From: CANHEE01 sp043777755
GTDB lineage: Bacteria; Bacteroidota; Bacteroidia; Chitinophagales; Saprospiraceae
Direction: 5' to 3'
DNA length: 5,097 bases
NCBI GenBank assembly: GCA_043777755.1
Contig: JAYWHK010000025.1
Location: forward strand, 1-5,097
Shown: piece after piece, positions 1-5,097 of the stretch
How positions within the stretch are numbered: the stretch's first letter is position 1
How the letters are laid out: the number at the start of each line of letters is the position of its first letter
Translations under genes and position numbers: made by a program
Notes under the pieces: generated by a model
The model's input: the letters and a program-made list of their open reading frames with translations, nothing else
The model's database searches: none
Told to the model about the DNA's origin: nothing

Positions 1-1973
1 TCTAATTTTTGTGTAGGAGAAAAAGTTCCTATCCCTACATTTCCAGTTCCAGTGATCAAGGCGTGTCCAGTTCCAGAAGAAAAGTAACCACCAGAACCAA
101 CACCATCTGTTGTCCCACTAACTGCCGATCCATTCGTATTTTGAGCGCAAACCGCACAACCTGCATCGCTTACACTTCTAATTCCATCTGTTCCCGAAGC
201 CAAAACATAGAGTTTGTTTGCCGCTACGCTTGGAGTAGAAGTTCCAATCATTGTGCTACCAATATTATTGTTGTAAATATTTGTTCCGCTTGTTGTCCAT
301 TGGCTGCTACCACCTGCCGTAGGTATTTGCCAAGTTGCCAAACCCGTAGCGTCAGAAGTCAAAACTTTTCCTGCGCCAGGTGTACCGCCATTGATTTTTA
401 CCTGACCATTTACTTCGAGTTTGGGTTGCGTTGCTGCGCCAGTGACACCAACAGTAACTTTTCCGTTTTCGACGACCATTTCGCTTGTTGCACCGCCGAT
501 ACCGTTTGTTGCCAATTCTATTTTACCGCCTGTACTAATCACTTCTATTCCTGCACCAGAAGCAATGCTATGGATATGCAATTTGTTGGTAGGTTCAATA
601 CATGAAATATCAGCTGTTGCAACATTGCTATTGTTGTAAAAATTGTAAGAACCATCTTTGATACCAATATTTCCACGTACGGAAAGCAAATCGCTGGAAG
701 ACATTGGGTCAAAAAGTCCCATTGTGACGCTTCCGTTGTTGCGAATTTGTAAATGATCTGCCATTAATGGCAAAGCGGAAGCAGAACGAGCATTTAATGC
801 TAATTTATCGCTTGTTGTTCTGAAATTTGTAACGGCAGATTGTACCTTAATTTCTGCATTGGTTGTAGCATCATTCAAGGCGAAATCAATTCCTGCGCCT
901 GGCACGTTATTTCCTAAGATTTGTAAAGGAAATTGAGAAACAGTGTTTGATTTTATCCTCATTTTATAAGCCGTTTGAGGAATGACATTTACGCCCAAAT
1001 TACTTTCAAGATCTTGTTGAATAGCAGCATCGCCAAGCGTATTTGGTGTTGTCCAACGAGCCAAGTTGCCTGTCGTTCCGCTACCATTCAAAGTACTACC
1101 GCCACCGCTACCAGTTGCGTCAGTTGAAGGTTTCCAAGCTGTTCCATCCCATTTCAAAACATCGTTGAGTGATGGCACATTAGGTTTTACTGGAAAATTA
1201 TATATTTTTACAACTTTCAAATCATTAAAATTGCCTAAAACATCGCCTGATGCACTGCTGCTTGTGGTCAAATCATCTGCCGCATTGGTATCGCCAGTGT
1301 TAGAAATCGTTGCGCCAGTAATATTTATACCAGTCCCTGCGGAGTAGGTCGTACCTGTCGGAAGCGTTACAGAATTTCCGTTGGAAATGCTCAGTTGATT
1401 TCCTGTTAGACTTAAAGTTTGATTGTCAGAACCACCACCTGCGCCAGATGTTGCATCTGTGGCGGCTGTCCAGTTTGTACCGTTGAATTTCAAAACTTGA
1501 CCAGCTGTTGCGCCACTTGTATTGACATTGGTCAATTCGCCCAAGGTAGGTTTATTGATGGCATCAAGCGCAACTTGTGCGTAAGGAACAGATTGTAATT
1601 GCGTGTAGCCCATTTTTTTGAAAGTAGTGCCACCAGCAGGATCAAGTTCTATGGAAATATAGCGGTATTTACTCGTCCATTTTAAAGTATCAAAAATACC
1701 TTTGGTAGCTGCACCTTTTCCAATTAACAAATTGACCATACCAAATTGATTGGTTTTTGCAACATGGATTTCTTGGTAAGTTGGTTGTATCGTCAAAGGT
1801 AAAGTGTCTTGAAAAATTCCAAAACGAAAAGATACAAACTGATTGGCAATGACCAAACCAGCATTATCTCGCACAACAGCTTGATAATTGATGTTTTTTG
1901 AAGGAAAGGTTTGTGCCGAAAGCATCGTTGCAAAAGTAACGAATGTGATGAGTAATAGAAGTAATTTTTTCAT
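1..1973 (-). CDS. Large secreted tail-fibre-like surface protein, 3' end cut by window
   Basis: The frame is open from an ATG at 1973 to the left edge: 657 residues and no stop, so the C-terminus lies outside. Residues 1-20 are a signal peptide (MKK, a Leu-rich core, then SA before Gln21). Residues about 22-140 match a domain common at the N-terminus of exported Bacteroidota proteins: INYQAVVRDNAG at 28-39, NQFGMVNLLIGKG at 75-87 and QSVPYAQVA at 127-135. The rest is Gly/Ser/Thr/Asn-rich and low in Cys, with modules such as GQVLKFNGTNW (158-168), DVLKWDGTAW (271-280), KLEVNGQVKINGG (518-530) and GNVGIGT (644-650). That last signature is typical of fibre-like proteins, which often end in a peptidase S74 (endosialidase-type) chaperone or a sorting domain; neither is visible here. 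No phage genes adjoin it, so a cell-surface fibre or adhesin is more likely than a virion part. Function is inferred; the family style is clear. Confidence 0.85.
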   Translation of the reverse strand, partial: MKKLLLLLITFVTFATMLSAQTFPSKNINYQAVVRDNAGLVIANQFVSFRFGIFQDTLPLTIQPTYQEIHVAKTNQFGMVNLLIGKGAATKGIFDTLKWTSKYRYISIELDPAGGTTFKKMGYTQLQSVPYAQVALDAINKPTLGELTNVNTSGATAGQVLKFNGTNWTAATDATSGAGGGSDNQTLSLTGNQLSISNGNSVTLPTGTTYSAGTGINITGATISNTGDTNAADDLTTSSSASGDVLGNFNDLKVVKIYNFPVKPNVPSLNDVLKWDGTAWKPSTDATGSGGGSTLNGSGTTGNLARWTTPNTLGDAAIQQDLESNLGVNVIPQTAYKMRIKSNTVSQFPLQILGNNVPGAGIDFALNDATTNAEIKVQSAVTNFRTTSDKLALNARSASALPLMADHLQIRNNGSVTMGLFDPMSSSDLLSVRGNIGIKDGSYNFYNNSNVATADISCIEPTNKLHIHSIASGAGIEVISTGGKIELATNGIGGATSEMVVENGKVTVGVTGAATQPKLEVNGQVKINGGTPGAGKVLTSDATGLATWQIPTAGGSSQWTTSGTNIYNNNIGSTMIGTSTPSVAANKLYVLASGTDGIRSVSDAGCAVCAQNTNGSAVSGTTDGVGSGGYFSSGTGHALITGTGNVGIGTFSPTQKL

Positions 1974-2003
1974 TTGTGAAAATTTAGCCCATTCTAACCT
2001 CTC

Positions 2004-2011
2004 CAAATGAA
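2004..2011 (-). promoter_or_regulatory. Possible weak -7 box for the tail-fibre-like gene
   Basis: On the minus strand this reads TTCATTTG, five of the six fixed positions of the Bacteroidota -7 consensus TAnnTTTG, and lies about 30 bases before the ATG at 1973. No convincing TTG -33 element sits at the expected distance upstream, so this is only a candidate. It would fit a separate promoter for this gene downstream of the inverted-repeat element. Confidence 0.2.
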
Positions 2012-2109
2012 GGTGTAAAACAGGCAGTTATTTTAATTATTGGAATTTATTACACTGTGTACTAAGTACTTATGATTTTTTAAACAGAGGTTTTACCGTT
2101 ATGTCGTCA

Positions 2110-2294
2110 CTTTTTTTCTTGATAAAAAAAGTAACCAAAAAAATCAAGACTGTAGCGCAATTCCACGATTTTTGGTGCTAAAAATGCTAAAAAAAGACTT
2201 TTGTTCTGAAACTCGCTGCGCTCAAACAGCAGCCCAAAAGTCTTTTTTTGCCTACGGCACGCTATTTTCAGAACCAAAAATCGGAATTGCGCTA
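2110..2294. repeat. Nested inverted-repeat intergenic element
   Basis: This non-coding element fills the middle of the 406-base gap between two minus-strand genes. It has three nested or adjacent inverted pairs. The outer pair is TAGCGCAATTCC (2153-2164) with GGAATTGCGCTA (2283-2294), continued after a 2-base bulge by GATTTTTGGT (2167-2176) with ACCAAAAATC (2273-2282), making 22 paired bases. The inner pair is a perfect 15-bp stem (2189-2203 with 2235-2249). A separate hairpin on the left pairs CTTTTTTT (2110-2117) with AAAAAAAG (2124-2131). An alternative pairing, GTTCTGAAA (2203-2211) with TTTCAGAAC (2266-2274), competes with the inner stem. No open frame of note lies inside. It may be a dispersed repeat or a MITE-like or terminator-like structure. 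The remaining gap bases (1974-2109 and 2295-2379) are AT-rich with no gene. Confidence 0.75.
2189..2249. terminator. Possible bidirectional intrinsic terminator within the inverted-repeat element
   Basis: The perfect 15-bp stem AAAAAAAGACTTTTG (2189-2203) with CAAAAGTCTTTTTTT (2235-2249) encloses a 31-base loop. Because one arm begins with seven A and the other ends with seven T, a U-run follows the stem base on either strand. On the minus strand it could end the transcript of the type B sorting-domain gene, whose stop is at 2380. The stem is AT-rich and the loop long, so it is weaker than a classical terminator. Confidence 0.4.
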
Positions 2295-2379
2295 AGGTCG
2301 GTCACAAGCGGCAAACTTTCGATTATTTAAGATACAGTATAATTAGATTTTACTTTCTATGATACTATTTATTTTATTT

Positions 2380-3174
2380 TTATCTTATCAAAAAAATATC
2401 ACCGCCTGTATTTAGGCTTTTTTCTTTTTGTGTATAAGGGTTCAGATAAGTGATAGAAAGGCGATAAATATAGGTGTTTTGTTGCAGTGGTTCGGAGTTG
2501 TACAACCCGTTCCAATGCTGCGTAATGTCTTGTGTATCAAATAATTGGTTTCCAAATCGGTCAAAAATTTGTAGTAAAAAAGATTTTATTTCATAGTCTT
2601 TTGCAAATGAAATTTGCCACGTATCGTTTACGTCATCACTGTTTGGAGAAAAAACATTGGGCGCATAAAATTGAAAAGGATTACATTCCTTTTCTGTGAC
2701 GTTTATGGTATCAGAAACGCTACAATGAGCGTAAGAAACCTTTGCCCAATAAATGCCTTTTTCTGTGATAGTACGTTGTTGTGAACGCAATCCGTCATGC
2801 CAAACGTAAGTTGCATAAGGATTTTTGAGGTTAAGTGTAATGGGTAAAAAATTACAAGTTGTCGTGTCGTTTCCGAGTTCGAGCGTAGGGTATTTAGCGT
2901 ACTTTACAGTAATGGATTTTGTATAAGTCGTATTTTGTATTGTTGCGCTTACGCTATATTTTCCTTCTTTTTGAATGACATAAAAAGGATTTGTTGAGCC
3001 ATCTTGCCAAGTATAGGTTTGTGCATTGAGGTCAATGAGATTAATCAGCAGTAAATCGCCTTCGCAAAGTGTCGTGTCGTTTCCCAATGAAAAATTAGGA
3101 TTTTGAGCCATTGCCATCAAGGATACGAATAACAATGACAATATCAGTAAGGTATTTTTGATATTCGTTTTCAT
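2380..3174 (-). CDS. Small secreted protein with two PKD/Ig-like modules and a type B T9SS (gliding-motility-associated) C-terminal domain
   Basis: The protein has 264 residues from the ATG at 3174. Residues 1-23 are a signal peptide ending MAMA before Gln24. Two similar PKD/Ig-like modules follow, each opening with LGNDTT and a Cys (30-37 and 100-107) and carrying a YTWQDG or YVWHDG strand (54-59, 123-128) and a KEGKYSV or EKGIYWA strand. Residues about 169-264 form the type B sorting domain: APNVFSPNSDDVNDTW (171-186), IFDRFGNQLFD (203-213), WNGLYN (221-226) and a final GGDIFLIR. In this family the domain directs export through the type IX secretion system, with the protein anchored or released at the surface. 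An in-frame TTG at 3243 would add 23 residues before the signal peptide and run through a palindrome, so ATG 3174 is preferred. The protein is short for its class and has no catalytic domain. It may be co-transcribed with the upstream lipoprotein gene, 72 bases away. The ligand or role is unknown. Confidence 0.9.
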   Translation of the reverse strand: MKTNIKNTLLILSLLFVSLMAMAQNPNFSLGNDTTLCEGDLLLINLIDLNAQTYTWQDGSTNPFYVIQKEGKYSVSATIQNTTYTKSITVKYAKYPTLELGNDTTTCNFLPITLNLKNPYATYVWHDGLRSQQRTITEKGIYWAKVSYAHCSVSDTINVTEKECNPFQFYAPNVFSPNSDDVNDTWQISFAKDYEIKSFLLQIFDRFGNQLFDTQDITQHWNGLYNSEPLQQNTYIYRLSITYLNPYTQKEKSLNTGGDIFLIR

Positions 3175-3192
3175 TTGGAAATGGTTTATTTT

Positions 3193-3224
3193 ATACCCGT
3201 TGGGTTTTAAAGCCCAACGGGTAT
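3193..3224. repeat. Perfect 12-bp palindrome in a short intergenic gap
   Basis: ATACCCGTTGGG (3193-3204) and CCCAACGGGTAT (3213-3224) are exact inverted copies around an 8-base spacer; the inner bases can extend the stem by about three pairs including one G-T. It lies between the lipoprotein stop (3247) and the downstream ATG (3174). No T-run follows on either strand, so it is not a standard terminator. It may be a REP-like palindrome, an mRNA stabiliser or processing site that sets relative expression of the two genes, or a partial attenuator. Confidence 0.7.
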
Positions 3225-3246
3225 TGGGAAAATTATTGGACAAGTA

Positions 3247-4437
3247 TTACAATTTTAAAATACAACCAGTTCCGCCGCCATCACACGTATTTGAGGTAGC
3301 AATATCAGCGTTAAAAGTCGCTTTTGAGTTGTAAGATAAGCCATATTTTGAGAAATTAGCCATTTTGCAGTTGCTGACGTTCATTGCGCTGCCCGTTCCA
3401 AATTGCCCAATCATGGCATTTGCCCCTGACAAAATATCTCCACCATCATTGACATTGACGTATTTCATCGCAATCGAAGACCCCGAACCATAAGAGATAA
3501 TACCTTTCCAAAAACCTCTTGTTTTTTGTACGCCATCAAAAGAGATAGGTTGTGCAGATGTGCCTTCCATGTTGATAATGCCACCATTATAAGCAGAAAA
3601 CAGACTGTTTTGTGACATCTGTAACTTTGTTCCAGCCGAGATGGTCAATGTTGCGCCTTTTTCAACAGTCAAAACATCGCTCGTAAAACGGTAAGGAATT
3701 GCCAACGAACGAACGCTTGTGTTTGTAGCAATACTACCGCCGCCATAGACCGCCCAATCTACCAAATCGTTGGTGTTTCCAGTGAAAATATTGTCATTGT
3801 CAATAGAATTTACGCCTTCTTCCATTGCCTTAATGGCAGTGTCGTTGCCTTTAAAAGTGCAATTGTCCAAAGCGGAAAGTACAGCTTGGTCGTCAATGTA
3901 AAGCGCATTGTTGGCATTGTTTTGAAGTGTAACATTTTTCATGCTCAACAAAACAGGTTTGCTGAAAAAATTACCAGCCAACACCGCACCTTTGATGGTA
4001 GTGGAATAAGCCGAAGCATTTCCTGCATATTCAATAGTACAATATTCGAGTTGATTGTCAGTGTTGTTGGTGCTTTCAAAAATAAGTCCTTTCCAAAAGC
4101 CTTTGGTATTTTGTGTACCAGTAAAAAGGATAGGTTTTGCAGAAGTTCCGTTGGCTTTTATTGCGCCAAAATCAATTGCACGAAGGCTCGAATTTTGAGA
4201 AAACTGAATGGTTACGCCAGGTTCGATGGTCAATGTTACGGCTTTGATGTCGAGTTCGCCTTCCACGATGTAGTCAATGCCTGTCCCTAAATCTTTGAGC
4301 GTTTGGGCTGTTGTGATGTTTGTTTTGAGTGTAATGGTTTGCGTTACAGGTGTAACATCTTCTTTTTTACAACTTTGAAAAGTAAGAAAAGAAATAAGCG
4401 TAATCGCCAATGCAAGGTTGAAACGTGTTTTTTTCAT
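3247..4437 (-). CDS. Surface lipoprotein with right-handed parallel beta-helix repeats, internally duplicated
   Basis: The protein has 396 residues from the ATG at 4437. Residues 1-23 form a lipoprotein signal: MKKTRF, a hydrophobic core, then FQSC with the lipidated Cys at 23, followed by Lys-Lys. It is therefore an inner-leaflet or surface-exposed outer-membrane lipoprotein. The mature part is rich in short Asn/Gly/Ser-turn beta strands typical of parallel beta-helix proteins. It contains two homologous halves offset by exactly 195 residues: SQNSS (80-84) and SQNSL (275-279), NGTSAKPILFTG (96-107) and EGTSAQPISFDG (291-302), GFWKG (113-117) and GFWKG (308-312). The segment between them carries CTFKGNDTAIK-type strands, and the C-terminus has CDGGGTGC (385-392), a possible disulfide. 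Beta-helix folds bind or cleave polysaccharides in many families, but no catalytic motif is recognisable, so a binding or structural role is as likely. The leader before the ATG is AT-rich with no Shine-Dalgarno. Confidence 0.85.
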   Translation of the reverse strand: MKKTRFNLALAITLISFLTFQSCKKEDVTPVTQTITLKTNITTAQTLKDLGTGIDYIVEGELDIKAVTLTIEPGVTIQFSQNSSLRAIDFGAIKANGTSAKPILFTGTQNTKGFWKGLIFESTNNTDNQLEYCTIEYAGNASAYSTTIKGAVLAGNFFSKPVLLSMKNVTLQNNANNALYIDDQAVLSALDNCTFKGNDTAIKAMEEGVNSIDNDNIFTGNTNDLVDWAVYGGGSIATNTSVRSLAIPYRFTSDVLTVEKGATLTISAGTKLQMSQNSLFSAYNGGIINMEGTSAQPISFDGVQKTRGFWKGIISYGSGSSIAMKYVNVNDGGDILSGANAMIGQFGTGSAMNVSNCKMANFSKYGLSYNSKATFNADIATSNTCDGGGTGCILKL

Positions 4438-4594
4438 AATAGTAAATTTAAAAATTTTGGTTTAAAAAATATTGATATGAAAGTGTATGTTAGGTAAAAT
4501 AGAAAGGTTACCGAGGATGAGAATTTTTTTTGAAATTTTTTTTACGTATCTTTTGAAGTGTTTTGCAGGATAGATTTTGTGCTGTTGTAGTACT

Positions 4595-4636
4595 AAAAAA
4601 TCCAGCCGAACCACTCAGGGTGGTACAGGCTGGATT
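4595..4636 (-). terminator. Strong intrinsic terminator downstream of the SRPBCC gene
   Basis: Read on the minus strand, AATCCAGCC (4636-4628) and GGCTGGATT (4607-4599) pair over 9 bp, with an inner 5-bp stem (GTGGT 4620-4624 and ACCAC 4610-4614, plus-strand spelling) and a short loop. The stem is followed directly by a run of T on the minus strand (six A at 4595-4600 on the plus strand, the two nearest the stem also able to pair). This GC-rich stem plus U-tract is a textbook rho-independent terminator for minus-strand transcription. It sits about 147 bases past the SRPBCC stop and makes the lipoprotein gene a separate transcription unit. Confidence 0.85.
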
Positions 4637-4662
4637 GGTTTTCACACACCAATGGTCTTAAC

Positions 4663-4700
4663 TCAATAAGTAGCAAGTTGTTAGCCTTTTAACTTATTGA
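4663..4700. repeat. 9-bp inverted repeat upstream of the terminator
   Basis: TCAATAAGT (4663-4671) and ACTTATTGA (4692-4700) are exact inverted copies with a 20-base loop; an alternative AAGTT (4675-4679) and AACTT (4691-4695) pairing overlaps it. It lies in the 3' untranslated part of the SRPBCC transcript, just before the terminator stem. It could be a stabilising 3' structure or part of a small 3'-end RNA, but it is AT-rich and could be chance. Confidence 0.45.
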
Positions 4701-4782
4701 TTTACAATAATTTGTACTGTTTAAAATTTCAATCGAAGTACTTATCTATGCACTGTCGGATTACATTTTTGATTTGTATTTA

Positions 4783-5097
4783 TTAGTTTTTTTGGTTTTC
4801 TACTGCTTTCTTTAGTAAATCTAAGCCAGTTTGGTTCATTTTTTCCATACCTGCTTTCGCACCAAATAAGCCCATGAAAAATGCGTCCATCAATGGAGAA
4901 TCTACTTTGAAATCTTGCGTAACTTTGATGCCTTCGGGAGTTTCTGAAAAGGTATAGTCAAAAGTAGGTTTGGTTACAAATGGTTTTGAAATATCACAAG
5001 CCATACCTATAAAACGACCTTCTTCAATTTTTTTGATTTCTTGGTAGCCCAAATCTTTGCCGCCATTTCCATCCCAGTGGTATTGCGCTCCGACTGT
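4783..5097 (-). CDS. SRPBCC-family (START/Bet v 1-like) protein, 5' end cut by window
   Basis: The reading frame is open from the right edge to a TAA at 4783-4785, giving the last 104 residues. An internal TTG at 5052 is not the start, because the frame continues upstream as TVGAQYHWDGNGGKD, which fits the family. The visible part carries the WDGNGGKDLG segment near its beginning, a run of beta strands (YQEIKKIEEGRFIGM, FDYTFSETPEGIKVTQDFKV), and the long amphipathic C-terminal helix (about 67-101, with GLDLLKKAVE) that closes the hydrophobic pocket in this fold. Members are often annotated as polyketide cyclase or SRPBCC proteins of about 150-180 residues, so the missing N-terminal part should be about 50-75 residues. 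They bind small hydrophobic ligands; no ligand or reaction can be assigned here. It is probably cytoplasmic, though the N-terminus is not seen. Its transcript appears to end at 4595-4636. Confidence 0.75.
   Translation of the reverse strand, partial: TVGAQYHWDGNGGKDLGYQEIKKIEEGRFIGMACDISKPFVTKPTFDYTFSETPEGIKVTQDFKVDSPLMDAFFMGLFGAKAGMEKMNQTGLDLLKKAVENQKN

Larger units (their letters stand above)
4438..4782. other. Intergenic region between the SRPBCC and lipoprotein genes
   Basis: This 345-base stretch has no credible gene. From right to left on the minus strand it holds about 80 AT-rich bases after the SRPBCC stop, a 9-bp hairpin (4663-4700), a strong terminator (4595-4636), and about 150 bases of AT-rich leader before the lipoprotein ATG, with long A and T runs at 4524-4552. 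The lipoprotein promoter should lie in this last part, but I could not find a good TAnnTTTG box with a TTG at the right spacing. Confidence 0.7.

Noticed and set aside
9..605. Plus-strand 198-codon open frame, rich in Cys, Ser and Thr
   Set aside because: It lies antisense to the tail-fibre-like gene, whose product is recognisable throughout; its composition is that of a shadow frame and it has no known domain.
1066..1347. Plus-strand 93-codon open frame
   Set aside because: It is Pro/Val-rich and antisense to Gly/Thr/Asn codons of the fibre-like gene, a typical shadow.
1985..1993. Tiny upstream reading frame (ATG GGC TAA on the minus strand) before the fibre-like gene
   Set aside because: Two codons with no regulatory context; expected by chance.
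2063..2073. TAAGTACTTA palindrome, with AAGTACTTAT also at 4736-4745, as a shared operator
   Set aside because: A 10-base AT-rich match at two intergenic sites is easily chance, and the second copy lies after a gene rather than before one.
3175..3243. TTG start at 3243 for the type B sorting-domain protein
   Set aside because: It would put 23 residues before a good signal peptide and translate through the 12-bp palindrome; ATG 3174 gives a normal exported protein.
3886..4497. Two plus-strand open frames opposite the lipoprotein gene
   Set aside because: Both are antisense shadows of a clear lipoprotein gene; they show no signal, domain or plausible start context.
4783..5052. Start of the SRPBCC gene at TTG 5052
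   Set aside because: The frame stays open to the right edge with family-like residues, so the gene is simply cut by the window.

Overview
The window looks like chromosomal DNA from an AT-rich member of the Bacteroidota, probably of the Cytophaga/Flavobacterium type. Three things point there: a protein ending in a gliding-motility-associated (T9SS type B) C-terminal domain, a lipoprotein with a typical Bacteroidota signal (Cys followed by Lys-Lys), and a secreted tail-fibre-like protein with the N-terminal domain common in this phylum. No Shine-Dalgarno sequence stands out before the genes, which is also usual there. The genus cannot be fixed from the sequence alone.

All four genes lie on the minus strand, so transcription runs from the right edge to the left. 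They are: the C-terminal part of an SRPBCC-family protein (4783 to the right edge); a strong intrinsic terminator with a hairpin upstream of it (4595-4700); a beta-helix lipoprotein (3247-4437); a 72-base gap carrying a perfect 12-bp palindrome; a small secreted protein with two PKD/Ig-like modules and a type B sorting domain (2380-3174); a 406-base gap with a large nested inverted-repeat element (2110-2294); and a large secreted tail-fibre-like protein (1973 running off the left edge, 657 residues visible). Two of the four genes are cut by the window ends.

The three left-hand genes all encode exported proteins and could contribute to one cell surface, but nothing in the sequence proves a shared pathway. 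The lipoprotein and the type B protein are close enough to be co-transcribed. The SRPBCC gene is separated from them by a terminator, and the tail-fibre-like gene by the inverted-repeat element. I see no tRNA, rRNA, CRISPR array, transposase or phage gene. The most notable points are the nested inverted-repeat element, the in-register 585-bp-spaced duplication inside the lipoprotein gene, and the modular make-up of the tail-fibre-like protein. I found no clear evidence of a new multi-gene system.
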